Assembly (NCBI RefSeq): GCF_051380875.1
Contig: NZ_JBNYXW010000004.1
Location: 1-64,000 of the forward strand
Length of the DNA: 64,000 nt
Origin: Janthinobacterium sp051380875
Lineage (GTDB): Bacteria > Pseudomonadota > Gammaproteobacteria > Burkholderiales > Burkholderiaceae_D
Direction: 5' to 3'
Part shown: positions 10,634 to 19,369 of the stretch, in pieces
Numbering within the stretch: the stretch's first letter is position 1
Layout: each line of letters opens with the position of its first letter
Notes under the pieces: generated by a model
Told to the model about the DNA's origin: nothing
The model's input: the letters and a program-made list of their open reading frames with translations, nothing else
Database searches by the model: none
Position numbers and translations under genes: made by a program

Positions 10634-13600
10634 ATGATCAATCACAAACGACTTCGGCTAACGCAAATCGCGTTGAGCCTGTCTATTGCACTGGCGGCGG
10701 CACCATCGTTCGCACAGAACACCACGTCGGCCATCAGCGGACGTATCTCAGCCAATGACGGTAAGCCAGCAGCTGGCGCCCAGGTCAATATCGTTCACGT
10801 TGAATCCGGTTCCTCCAGCAACGTGACCACCGATGCCGAAGGCCGTTACGTCGCGCGTGGCTTGCGCGCCGGCGGTCCTTACACGATCACCATCACCAAG
10901 AATGGCGAAGTGGAAAAACGCGAAGGCGTCTTCATCCAGCTGGCTGAAACGGCCAGCGTCGATGCGACCTTGGGCGCGCAGATGCAAGTGGTGAATGTCA
11001 GCACCAACGCCATCCGCAACCAGGTATTTAACCGCAACAACATGGGTTCCGGCACCAATATCGGCCCGACCGAATTGGCTACCCAGGCATCGATCTCGCG
11101 CAGCCTGCAAGATTACGCCCGCGCCGATCCGCGCCTGTCGCAAACCGACAAGGAACGCGGCGAAATTTCCGTGGCCGGCCAGAACTCGCGCTACAACTCG
11201 ATGACGATTGACGGCGTGGCCGTAAACGACACCTTTGGCCTGGAAGCTTCCGGTACTGCAACGGGCAAGCAACCGATCTCGATCGAAGCGATCCAGTCGG
11301 TGCAAGTGAACGTCGCTAACTATGACGTGACGCAAAAAGGCTATACGGGTGCCAATATCAACGCCGTGACCAAATCCGGTACCAACAAGGTCAAAGGTAG
11401 CGTCTATTACGTGTTCCGTAACGACACCATGTCGGGCGACCGTTACAACAGCACCGACGACACTTACTACGCACCGCCAAAATCGAAAGACACCACCAAG
11501 GGTATTACCCTGGGCGGCCCGCTGATCGAAGACAAGCTGTTCCTGTTTGCCAACTACGAAAAAACCACCAGCTCGCGCGGCGCGCCAGCATTCGGTCCTG
11601 TCGGCAGCGCACAGACCAACGTTGCCATTACCCAAGGCGCCATCGATAGCGCGATTGCTATTGCCAAGGACAAATACGGTATCGATGCCGGTACTTCGGC
11701 AGTTCCTGCGGGTTCCGAATTCACGGCGACGGAAAAGCTGCTCAAGCTGGACTGGAACCTGACCGACACCCAGCGCATGATGCTGCGCTACACCAAGACC
11801 GAACAGTCCGAGCCGATCTACACCGGTTTTTCCGGCACTGGCCTGTCGCTGAGCTCGTACTGGTATGACCAGAACAAGAGCCTGGAAACCCTGGTTGGTC
11901 AATGGACCGCCGAGTGGACCCCGACCTTCTCGACCGAAGTCAAAGTGTCGTCGCGCGACTACGACAGCGTACCGCGCAACAACGCTTATCTGCCGGCAAT
12001 CGGCCTGCAGTTCAGCGGCGCGCTGCCAGCTGGCGCACCTTCGAGCCTGGCTACCGGCAACCGCTTCTTGAACTTTGGTACCGAACTGAGCCGTCAGCGT
12101 AATATTCTTGGCACCAAAACCAAGGATTTCTACGCAGCCGGTACATGGTCGCTGGGCGACCATGAAGTCAAGTTCGGCACCGACTACAGCAAGAACGACA
12201 TCTATAATGCGTTCCTGCAAAACGTCAACGGTAACTACACCTTCGGCTGTATTAACAGCAGCGCCACGTTTGGCTATTCGTTCGGCGCCATCAATTGCGG
12301 TACTGCCACGGCAGCGCAATTGCAGGCAGCCGTGCTGGAAAACTTCAGCCGTGGCCGCCCAAGTTCGTACTCTTACCAGGTGGCACAGCCTGGCCGCACG
12401 ATGGACGACGCCGTCGCGACGTTCTCGCTGAAAAACATCGGCCTGTTCCTGCAAGATACCTGGGAAGTCAACAAGCAGCTGACGGTCATGGCCGGTTTGC
12501 GCATCGACGGCACCCGCATCGGTGAAAAGCCGATCTACAATGCGCGTGCAGCACAGGCAACTGTTGCTCGTACCACGCCTAACGGTCGTCAGACCGGCGG
12601 TTTCGGTATCGATAACTCGCATACCATCGACGGCGAAAACCTGTATCAGCCACGTTTTGGCTTCAACTACAAGCTGGAATCGGCGCGTCCGACGCAAATT
12701 CGCGGCGGCTTCGGCTTGTTCCAGGGTGCGGCGATGAGCGTCTGGCTGGGCAATCCTTACCAGAACACCGGTATGGCAACCCAGAACATTACCTGCGCCT
12801 CGTCGGCCGGCACTTGCCCGACCACCGATGGCTTCTTCAATGCCGATCCAACCAAGCAGCCAATGAGCGTGCCAGCGGTTATCCCGGCAATGAAGGTCGA
12901 TGCCCTGAGCCCGAACCTGGCGCAACCATCGGTATGGAAAGCCAACCTGGCCATCGAACATGAGCTGCCATGGATGGGCCTGATTGTCAGCGCGGAATAC
13001 CTGCGTTTCCAGACCAAGAGCGCGATTTACTATGAAGAGCTGAACATGGGCGCGCCAACGGCAACCGGTAGCGATGGCCGTCCAATGTACTATGGTCCTA
13101 ACGCCTACAATACGGCTTGCTGGAATGCAAATGGCGCCCTGATCGGCGGCACCAATTGCAGCGCCTTGACCAAGGCTGGCAGCAATGCCGCCTTCGGCCA
13201 GGTGCTGATGGCTAAAAATACCGACAAAGGCGAGTCGAACGTGCTGACCCTGTCGGTGCGCAGCCCACTGCGCGAAGGCCTGTCGTGGGGTTCGTCGTAC
13301 ACGTATAGCGATGCCACGGAAGTGTCGCCGCTGACATCGTCGACGTCGAGCTCGAACTGGGGCGGCCGTGCCGTCTTCAATCCGAACGAAAACGTGGCGT
13401 CCAACTCGAACTATCTGGTCAAGGACCGCTTCACGGCCAACGTCAACTGGCAAAAACGTTTCTTCGGCGAATACAAGACCACCTTCGGTCTGTTCTATGA
13501 AGGCCGTAGCGGCAAGCCATACAGCTGGACCATCAACAACGACTTGAACGGTGACGGACTGGCCGGCAACGACTTGATGTACATCCCTAGCGCGCCAGGT

Positions 13601-14044
13601 TCGGGCGAAGTGGTGTTCTCTGGTGCCACGCCAGCGGCCCGTGCCGCCAATGAGGCAGCGTTCTGGAGCGTCGTCAACGCCAATGGCGACTTGCGCAAAG
13701 CCAAAGGTGGCGTGATTGGCCGTAACGAGAGCTTTGCTCAATGGACCAACAGCTTCGATGTGCGCATGAGCCAGGAAGTACCGGGCTTCTTCAAGGGTAA
13801 CAAAGGCATCATTACCTTTGATATCCTGAACGTCGGTAACCTGCTCAATCGCAAATGGGGCCGCATCAATGAAGTGGGCTTCCAGGGCGCCGGTGGCCTG
13901 GTGCGCAGCTTCGTCGACTACGTGGGTATGGAAAACGGCAAGTATGTGTACAACACCCGTCCTGTGGTGGAAAGCCTGGAAACGCGTCAAGTCAAAGGCG
14001 AATCGCAATGGGCGCTGCAAGCGACGGTCAAGTACGAATTCTAA
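10634..14044 (+). CDS. TonB-dependent outer-membrane receptor, Oar-like, putative nucleoside/nucleotide receptor
   Basis: Large outer-membrane transporter energised by TonB. A signal peptide of about 27 residues ends in PSFAQ. Residues about 33-115 form a carboxypeptidase-regulatory-like beta-sandwich (ISGRISANDGKPAAGAQV). The plug follows (about 130-260, with SVAGQNSRYNSMTIDGV), then a long beta-barrel that ends in the outer-membrane signature YEF. The 1136-residue length and the regulatory-like domain are typical of Oar receptors. The substrate is not visible in the protein. The neighbours (adenosine deaminase, 5'-nucleotidase, phosphodiesterase, S1 nuclease) and a promoter shared with a nucleoside importer and a PNP operon suggest nucleosides, nucleotides or oligonucleotides. 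It has its own terminator. Confidence 0.85.
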   Translation: MINHKRLRLTQIALSLSIALAAAPSFAQNTTSAISGRISANDGKPAAGAQVNIVHVESGSSSNVTTDAEGRYVARGLRAGGPYTITITKNGEVEKREGVFIQLAETASVDATLGAQMQVVNVSTNAIRNQVFNRNNMGSGTNIGPTELATQASISRSLQDYARADPRLSQTDKERGEISVAGQNSRYNSMTIDGVAVNDTFGLEASGTATGKQPISIEAIQSVQVNVANYDVTQKGYTGANINAVTKSGTNKVKGSVYYVFRNDTMSGDRYNSTDDTYYAPPKSKDTTKGITLGGPLIEDKLFLFANYEKTTSSRGAPAFGPVGSAQTNVAITQGAIDSAIAIAKDKYGIDAGTSAVPAGSEFTATEKLLKLDWNLTDTQRMMLRYTKTEQSEPIYTGFSGTGLSLSSYWYDQNKSLETLVGQWTAEWTPTFSTEVKVSSRDYDSVPRNNAYLPAIGLQFSGALPAGAPSSLATGNRFLNFGTELSRQRNILGTKTKDFYAAGTWSLGDHEVKFGTDYSKNDIYNAFLQNVNGNYTFGCINSSATFGYSFGAINCGTATAAQLQAAVLENFSRGRPSSYSYQVAQPGRTMDDAVATFSLKNIGLFLQDTWEVNKQLTVMAGLRIDGTRIGEKPIYNARAAQATVARTTPNGRQTGGFGIDNSHTIDGENLYQPRFGFNYKLESARPTQIRGGFGLFQGAAMSVWLGNPYQNTGMATQNITCASSAGTCPTTDGFFNADPTKQPMSVPAVIPAMKVDALSPNLAQPSVWKANLAIEHELPWMGLIVSAEYLRFQTKSAIYYEELNMGAPTATGSDGRPMYYGPNAYNTACWNANGALIGGTNCSALTKAGSNAAFGQVLMAKNTDKGESNVLTLSVRSPLREGLSWGSSYTYSDATEVSPLTSSTSSSNWGGRAVFNPNENVASNSNYLVKDRFTANVNWQKRFFGEYKTTFGLFYEGRSGKPYSWTINNDLNGDGLAGNDLMYIPSAPGSGEVVFSGATPAARAANEAAFWSVVNANGDLRKAKGGVIGRNESFAQWTNSFDVRMSQEVPGFFKGNKGIITFDILNVGNLLNRKWGRINEVGFQGAGGLVRSFVDYVGMENGKYVYNTRPVVESLETRQVKGESQWALQATVKYEF

Positions 14045-14075
14045 TGTCGTAGTTGTTGCGTAGTTTGGCAAGATA

Positions 14076-14109
14076 AAAACGGCTGGTGGCGACACCAGCC
14101 GTTTTTTTT
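14076..14109 (+). terminator. Intrinsic terminator after the TonB receptor
   Basis: GGCTGGTG and CACCAGCC, extended by AAAAC/GTTTT, form a 13-bp stem with loop GCGA and a run of eight T residues. Confidence 0.95.
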
Positions 14110-14155
14110 ATACACCAGATGGTTTACTCTTTCCCCTTTTGATAAATATCATTTA

Positions 14156-15865
14156 ATGGCTCACTTCCTACGCACTCCGGTCGCCAGCGCGGCCCTGATC
14201 CTGACCCTGTCCGGCTGCAGCAATTTCGCTTCCGCTCCACAGGCTGCGCGCAGCGGCCCGGTTGAAGTGAACCTGGTCGCCCTGAACGATTTTCACGGCA
14301 ATCTCGACCGTAGTAAATTCACTTACACCAGTGTCACCGACCCGGTGCGCAAGACGGTGCAGGCGGGCGGCATCGATACCCTGTCCGGCGCCTTGGCGGC
14401 GTGGCGCCGTGAAGACGCACAGCTGATTTTTGTCGGTAACGGTGACCTGGTCGGCGGCAGCCCCGCCATGTCGGCGCTGTGGGCGGACGAGCCGAGCATC
14501 GTGGCCATGAATATGCTGGGCATGAAGGCCAGCTCGGTCGGCAATCATGAATTTGACCAGGGCAAGGCGGAATTGCTGCGCCAGCAGCGCGGCGGTTGCG
14601 AATCGTCGCGCGCGGACAAGGCATGCAAGTTCAACCCTGACTTCAAGGGCGCCAGCTACACCTACATGGCGGCCAATGTGATCGACATGCAGACGGGCAA
14701 ACCGCTGCTGCCGGCTTACCGCATCGAAGAAGCGCATGGCGTCAAGGTGGGCTTGATCGGCGCCGTGCTGAAAGATACGCCATCCGTGGTGACGGCGGCC
14801 GGTGTTGCCGGCTTGCAATTTGGCGATGAAGCCGACGCCATCAACGCCACCTTGCCGCAGCTGCGCGCGCAAGGTGTGGGCGTGTTCGTGGTACTGCTGC
14901 ACCAGGGCGGCGAGACGCAGGAAGCCGTTGACCAGCCTGACTGCAGCGGCCTCAAGGGCGAAGTGGTCGACATCGTCAAGCGCCTCGATCCGGCCATTCA
15001 ACTGGTCGTCAGCGGCCACTCGCACCAAGGTTATCTGTGCCGCATCGATGGCCGTTTGGTGACACAAGCACAGATGGGCGGACACATGTTGACGCGCATC
15101 AAACTCAAGGTCGATCCCGTCAAGAATGCGGTGATCGATGCCAGCGCGCAAAACGTCGTCATGCTGCCCGGCATGTATGAGCCGGACCCGGCCGTGGCAG
15201 CTTATCTGGCATCGGTGCAGCAGCGTAGCGCGCAAGAATTGTCGCGTCCTGTGGCCGTCATCGCCGTGCCGACGGTGGGCCGCAGCACCAAGGGCGGTGG
15301 CGCCTCCGCGCTGGGTGACCTGGTGGCCGACAGCACCTTGTTCGGCGCGCGCGCCGCGGGTGCGCAAATCGGCCTGATGAACAATGGCGGCATCCGCAAG
15401 GACCTGGAAGCGGGCGCAGGCCTGATGACGAACGTGGGCCAGAACCAGGCCGTGGTGCCATTTGGCAATACGCTGATCGTGGTCAGCCTGTCCGGCGCGC
15501 AAATCCGCACCTTGCTCGAGCAGCAATGGCCGGGCGCCGCAGCGGAAGAGGGCAATCTGCTGCAAGTGTCCGACGGTTTCAGCTACCGCTGGGACAGTAC
15601 TCGTCCGCAAGGCCAGCGCGTGCTGCCGGGCAGCATCTTGCTCGATGGCGTGGCGATTGACGATCATCAACAATACCGTGTCGCCGCCAACAGTTTCCTG
15701 GCCGGCGGTGGCGACCGCTTCACCGTGCTGGCGGCCGGCACGCGCCGCCTTGACACGGGCGTGCGCGACATCGACGCCTTCAGCAATTACCTGATCGAGC
15801 GCGCGCGCGCCGGCAAGCCTGCTGGCAGCGTGACGGCGGCGGGCCGCATCGTGCGCGTCAAATAA
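14156..15865 (+). CDS. 5'-nucleotidase / UshA-like lipoprotein
   Basis: Predicted to release phosphate from nucleotides in the periplasm or at the outer-membrane face, giving nucleosides for uptake. The N terminus is a lipoprotein signal (LTLSGC, lipid-modified Cys21). The metallophosphatase domain shows LVALNDFHGNLD, GNGDLVGGSP, GNHEFDQG and SGHSHQGY. The C-terminal 5'-nucleotidase domain (about 360-550) has NNGGIRKDL and the substrate-stacking region near VSDGFSYRWD. Length 569 is typical. No strong ribosome site is seen before the ATG. It is 47 bp after a terminator, so it needs its own promoter or read-through. The PLD and S1 nuclease genes follow in the same direction. Confidence 0.9.
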   Translation: MAHFLRTPVASAALILTLSGCSNFASAPQAARSGPVEVNLVALNDFHGNLDRSKFTYTSVTDPVRKTVQAGGIDTLSGALAAWRREDAQLIFVGNGDLVGGSPAMSALWADEPSIVAMNMLGMKASSVGNHEFDQGKAELLRQQRGGCESSRADKACKFNPDFKGASYTYMAANVIDMQTGKPLLPAYRIEEAHGVKVGLIGAVLKDTPSVVTAAGVAGLQFGDEADAINATLPQLRAQGVGVFVVLLHQGGETQEAVDQPDCSGLKGEVVDIVKRLDPAIQLVVSGHSHQGYLCRIDGRLVTQAQMGGHMLTRIKLKVDPVKNAVIDASAQNVVMLPGMYEPDPAVAAYLASVQQRSAQELSRPVAVIAVPTVGRSTKGGGASALGDLVADSTLFGARAAGAQIGLMNNGGIRKDLEAGAGLMTNVGQNQAVVPFGNTLIVVSLSGAQIRTLLEQQWPGAAAEEGNLLQVSDGFSYRWDSTRPQGQRVLPGSILLDGVAIDDHQQYRVAANSFLAGGGDRFTVLAAGTRRLDTGVRDIDAFSNYLIERARAGKPAGSVTAAGRIVRVK

Positions 15866-15884
15866 TATTTTCAAGGAAAAAACC

Positions 15885-17114
15885 ATGCGTCGTTTATTTG
15901 TTTCCCTGCTCGTAGCTAGCCTGTTCGCGGGCAGCGCCCACGCCGATTTCACGATTCCCGGCTTTGAGCTGGTCCACACCTCGCCCGTGGAAACCACGTT
16001 GACCAATCCCGACTTGCGCGAACCGCTCGCCGTCTGGAGCGAGCTGTTCGATTCCGCCAAGAAAGAGATCGTCATCGCCCAGTTCTATGCCGTCAGCAAA
16101 CCGGGCACGGCTTTCGAAAAAGTGCTGGCCAGTTTGACGGCGGCCGGCCAGCGCGGTGTGAAAATCCGTTTCCTGCTGGACCAGAAGGGCGTTGGATTGT
16201 CGGAAGCGGCCACCATCGCCCAGATCAAGGCGATTCCCAACCTGGAGTTGCGCCTCATCGATTTCAACAAGGTGACGGGCAATGGCATCGTGCACGCGAA
16301 ATACCTGGCCGTCGATGGCCGGGTGGCGTATATCGGCAGCCAGAATTTCGACTGGCGCTCGTTCGAGCACATCCATGAAACGGGCTTGAAGATTACGCAA
16401 GCGGCCATGGTCAGCCAGGTGCAGGCCATTTTTGAGCAGGATTGGCAGGCGCAGGCGTTGACGTCGCAAGGTGGCCGTGCCACGGTACTCAACAGCAAGG
16501 TAGTACAGGCTAATTACGCGCAAAACGCTTTCCTGCTGGCCAGCCCGAATGCGTATAACCCGGCTGGCGTGGGCGACTCGGAAACGGGCTTGCCTGCCTT
16601 GCTGGCGGAAGCGAAAAGCGAAGTGCGCATCCAGCTGCTCGATTATGCGCCGCTGTCGTATGGCCCGAACCGCACGCGTCCGTACTACGCCGTGATCGAT
16701 AACGCCGTGCGCGCGGCCGCCACGCGTGGCGTCAAGATCAAGCTGATGGTATCAAGCTGGAACACGGAAGCGCCCGCCATTGCCTACCTGAAAAGCCTTG
16801 CCCTGGTGCCGAACGTGGAAATCCGCATCGTCACCTTGCCCACGGCTTCGACGGGTTTCATTGCCTTCGCGCGCGTGATCCACAGCAAGACCATGAGCAT
16901 CGATGGCAAGCTGGCCTGGGTGGGCACCAGCAATTGGGCGGGCGGCTATTTCGACCTGTCGCGCAACCTGGAAGTGGTGCTGCGCAACGACGCCATGGCG
17001 CAGCGTATTGCTGCTTTGCATGAGCAGACGTGGAGCTCGGCCTATGCACAGCCGATCGACATCAACAAGCAATATCCGAAACCGGCCAAGGCTGCGCCGC
17101 AAGCGAAGGAATGA
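15885..17114 (+). CDS. Secreted phospholipase D-family phosphodiesterase (possible nuclease)
   Basis: A 20-residue signal peptide ends in SAHA. Two HKD motifs are complete: HAKYLAVDG (His137, Lys139) and HSKTMSIDG (His333, Lys335), each followed by the GSQNF or GTSNW motif. The two-motif 409-residue protein should fold as one pseudo-dimeric PLD enzyme. Such proteins cleave phosphodiesters of phospholipids or nucleic acids, and the fold alone does not decide between them. Its position between a 5'-nucleotidase and an S1/P1 nuclease makes an extracellular nuclease or phosphodiesterase role plausible. The ribosome site AAGGAAAAAA precedes the ATG, and the stop overlaps the possible upstream start of the next gene. 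Confidence 0.85.
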   Translation: MRRLFVSLLVASLFAGSAHADFTIPGFELVHTSPVETTLTNPDLREPLAVWSELFDSAKKEIVIAQFYAVSKPGTAFEKVLASLTAAGQRGVKIRFLLDQKGVGLSEAATIAQIKAIPNLELRLIDFNKVTGNGIVHAKYLAVDGRVAYIGSQNFDWRSFEHIHETGLKITQAAMVSQVQAIFEQDWQAQALTSQGGRATVLNSKVVQANYAQNAFLLASPNAYNPAGVGDSETGLPALLAEAKSEVRIQLLDYAPLSYGPNRTRPYYAVIDNAVRAAATRGVKIKLMVSSWNTEAPAIAYLKSLALVPNVEIRIVTLPTASTGFIAFARVIHSKTMSIDGKLAWVGTSNWAGGYFDLSRNLEVVLRNDAMAQRIAALHEQTWSSAYAQPIDINKQYPKPAKAAPQAKE

Positions 17115-17116
17115 GC

Positions 17117-18184
17117 ATGAAGAAATTACTCACCGTGCTGGCGCTGGGCGCCGCTTTTAGCTCCGGCAATGCATTGGCCTGGGGTAACGATGGCCACCGC
17201 GCCGTGGGCGCCATCGCCGATCAATTGCTCAAGGGCAGCGCCGCCCAGGCGCAGATCGCCAGCTTGCTGCTGCCTGGCGAAAGCCTGGAAAAGATCGCTA
17301 ACTGGCCCGACTGCGTGAAGGGCACGTATTGCGGCCCGCAATCGCCCGAGATGCTGACCTATGTGGCAGCCAATCCGAAACATGGCGAATACCATTACAC
17401 GAATGTTCCGTTCCAGAACGTCCACTACCACGACCATGCCGTGGGCACGGCCGACGATGATATCGTGCAGACGCTCAAGCAGGCGATCCTGGTGTTGCAG
17501 GGCAAGGCTGATGCAGCCAGCAATCCGCACCGCTTCAGCAAGCGCGAAGCCTTGATCCTGATCACGCATCTGGTGGGCGATATCCACCAGCCCTTGCATG
17601 TGGGTAATGCCTTTGTCGGCAAGGATGGCAGTTTCTTCGTGCCTGCCACGCAGGCGCAGATTGACGACGTCGCCATTTTCAATGCGCGCGGCGGCAACGA
17701 CTTGCTGCTCGACGATGCGAAGATGACGGCATTGTCGAATGCCGTGATCCCCGCGTTACCGGCGGATGACGGCGAGGCCAGGCCGGCCAGCCCGTATCCG
17801 AAGTCGCCCACCAAGCCCCTGCATTCCTACTGGGACAGCACGGTGGTCGATTACGCCATGCGCCGCCTGAGCACACGCACGCCGCAACAGTTCGCCAGGA
17901 CCGTGATCGCCAGCGCGCCGCAAGTGGCCCGCAACAGCGGCGACCCCGTCAGCTGGCCATATCAGTGGGCCGATGCGTCGCTGGCGGCGTCAAAGATTGC
18001 CTACGCGGCTGTGGTCGCTGGCCCGGCCACGCAGCAGACCAGCCGCAAGGGCGATGTCTATAATGTATGGACCTTGACGGTGCCGGACAATTATCCCGTA
18101 CCCAGCTCGGCGCTGGCGAAGCAGCAACTGATCGAGGGCGGCTATCGCCTGGCGGCCGTGTTGCAGGCGATCTGGCCGCAATAA
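17117..18184 (+). CDS. Secreted S1/P1-type nuclease
   Basis: Zinc-dependent single-strand nuclease/3'-nucleotidase family, exported. The signal peptide is cut after NALA, which leaves Trp as residue 1 of the mature enzyme (WGNDGHRAVG). In P1 nuclease this N-terminal Trp ligates zinc, so the predicted cut site agrees with the chemistry. Other metal-site motifs are EYHYTNVPF, HLVGDIHQPLHVGN and the HSYWDS segment. The ATG at 17117 has AAGGA six bases upstream; an ATG at 17111 overlapping the previous stop is possible. Length is 355 residues. It closes the exported-enzyme run 5'-nucleotidase-PLD-S1. Confidence 0.92.
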   Translation: MKKLLTVLALGAAFSSGNALAWGNDGHRAVGAIADQLLKGSAAQAQIASLLLPGESLEKIANWPDCVKGTYCGPQSPEMLTYVAANPKHGEYHYTNVPFQNVHYHDHAVGTADDDIVQTLKQAILVLQGKADAASNPHRFSKREALILITHLVGDIHQPLHVGNAFVGKDGSFFVPATQAQIDDVAIFNARGGNDLLLDDAKMTALSNAVIPALPADDGEARPASPYPKSPTKPLHSYWDSTVVDYAMRRLSTRTPQQFARTVIASAPQVARNSGDPVSWPYQWADASLAASKIAYAAVVAGPATQQTSRKGDVYNVWTLTVPDNYPVPSSALAKQQLIEGGYRLAAVLQAIWPQ

Positions 18185-18200
18185 CAGCAGAATTGAAAAG

Positions 18201-18222
18201 CGGCTTGCGGGCCGTTTTTTTT
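18201..18222 (+). terminator. Intrinsic terminator after the S1/P1 nuclease gene
   Basis: CGGC and GCCG pair around six bases, with flanking A/T pairs, and eight T residues follow. The T run touches the stop codon of the DeoR-like relic on the other strand. Confidence 0.75.
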
Positions 18223-18334
18223 ACGCCAGCGTCACGCTGATGCCCAACTCGCAGTAGCGCGTTACCAAAGCGTTGTCCACATCGCGGTGCACGACGATAT
18301 CATTGACCTGGCTCAAAGGCGCGATCTGGAAGGG
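18221..18334 (-). pseudogene. C-terminal relic of a DeoR-family regulator
   Basis: The minus strand encodes a tail of about 37 residues (starting PFQIAPLSQVNDIVV, ending GISVTLA, then TAA). It follows the pattern of the last segment of DeoR-family regulators, where an effector-domain strand APLSxxD and a final GVxVxxA strand are typical. Upstream the frame runs into unrelated sequence that is the coding start of the Nudix gene on the other strand, and no helix-turn-helix or sugar-binding part is present. The likely explanation is deletion of most of a regulator gene. Identification rests on pattern only. Confidence 0.5.
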
Positions 18335-18364
18335 CGAGGACGAAGGCAAGCACAAGGAGACAAG

Positions 18365-19321
18365 ATGCGCGAAGAAAATACTGAGCAGCAACGGGTACGT
18401 ATTCAGGGCGTGCAGACCCTGTCGCACGATTGGTACCTGTTGCAAAAGACCACATTTGACTATCTGCGCCGGGACGGCCAGTGGCAGACGCAGACGCGGG
18501 AAACCTACGACCGCGGCGATGGCGCCACCATTTTGCTGTACAACAAAGCCAAGCGCACGGTGATCCTGATCCGCCAATTCCGCTTTCCCACGTTTCGCGA
18601 AGGCCACGACGGTTTCCTGATCGAAGCGGCGGCCGGTTTACTGGAAGAAGCTAGCCCTGAGCAGCGCATCCGTGCGGAAGTCGAGGAAGAAACGGGCTAC
18701 CAGGTCGGTCATGTGCAGAAAGTGTTCGAGGCCTTCATGAGCCCCGGTTCGGTGACGGAGCGCTTGCATTTTTTCGTGGCGCAATATGATCCCACCAGCC
18801 GCCTCAGCGAGGGCGGCGGCCTGGCGCATGAGGGCGAAGATATCGAAGTGCTGGAATTGCCGCTGGCGCAAGCGATGCAGATGGTGGCGGATGGGCGCAT
18901 TTGCGACGGCAAGACCATCATGCTGCTGCAGCATGCGCAAATGCACTTGACGCCGCGCAAACGGGGACTGCAAATATTGATTGCCGGACCGTATCGCTCC
19001 GGCACGGGCGACGATCCGGCCAAGATGGAGCGCAATGTAGCGGCCATGGAAGCCGTCTGCCTGCCCCTGTATGCGGCCGGGCATTTGCCACTGCTGGGTG
19101 AATGGCTGGCCTTGCCCATGCTGGCGCTGGCCGGTTCGCGCCAGGTCGGCGACCTTGTCTACGAAGAACTGTTCCATGCGCATGCGACGCGTTTGCTCAG
19201 CCACTGCGATGGCGTATTGCGTATCGGCGGCGCTTCCCAGGGGGCGGAGCAGATGGTGGCCGTGGCGCGCAGTCTCGGCTTGCCCGTGTATTTTTCCTTG
19301 GCGGACATTCCGCAGGCATAA
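18365..19321 (+). CDS. Nudix hydrolase fused to a DUF4406/deoxyribosyltransferase-like domain
   Basis: Residues about 1-200 form an ADP-ribose/GDP-mannose pyrophosphatase-type Nudix domain. The Nudix box is readable as GLLEEASPEQRIRAEVEEET, slightly extended relative to the canonical GX5EX7REUXEEXGU. Residues about 205-318 (ILIAGPYRSG, then GHLPLLGEW and DGVLRIGGASQGAE) resemble DUF4406 and nucleoside 2-deoxyribosyltransferase folds, which bind nucleosides or nucleotides. The start at 18365 follows AAGGAGAC; an upstream in-frame ATG at 18287 lies in the regulator relic and was rejected. Substrate is unknown; a nucleotide-sugar or ADP-ribose is likely for the first domain. Confidence 0.75.
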   Translation: MREENTEQQRVRIQGVQTLSHDWYLLQKTTFDYLRRDGQWQTQTRETYDRGDGATILLYNKAKRTVILIRQFRFPTFREGHDGFLIEAAAGLLEEASPEQRIRAEVEEETGYQVGHVQKVFEAFMSPGSVTERLHFFVAQYDPTSRLSEGGGLAHEGEDIEVLELPLAQAMQMVADGRICDGKTIMLLQHAQMHLTPRKRGLQILIAGPYRSGTGDDPAKMERNVAAMEAVCLPLYAAGHLPLLGEWLALPMLALAGSRQVGDLVYEELFHAHATRLLSHCDGVLRIGGASQGAEQMVAVARSLGLPVYFSLADIPQA

Positions 19322-19350
19322 AAAAGCGAAGCCCGCGGGCTTCGCTTTTT
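19321..19350. terminator. Bidirectional terminator between the Nudix gene and the ABC importer
   Basis: A perfect 30-base palindrome with arms AAAAAGCGAAGCCCG and CGGGCTTCGCTTTTT lies between two convergent genes. The terminal A and T runs give it a U tract in both directions. Confidence 0.95.
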
Positions 19351-19369
19351 GTATCAGGCTAAGTCAGAC

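Noticed and set aside
10748..14095. A 1115-codon open frame antisense to the TonB receptor
   Set aside because: It mirrors the receptor gene and arises from its codon bias. There is no ribosome site, signal peptide or recognisable domain, whereas the plus strand encodes a full receptor.
14168..16075. A 635-codon antisense frame over the 5'-nucleotidase and PLD genes
   Set aside because: It spans two genuine genes and their gap, is rich in Arg/His/Ala, and has no motif.
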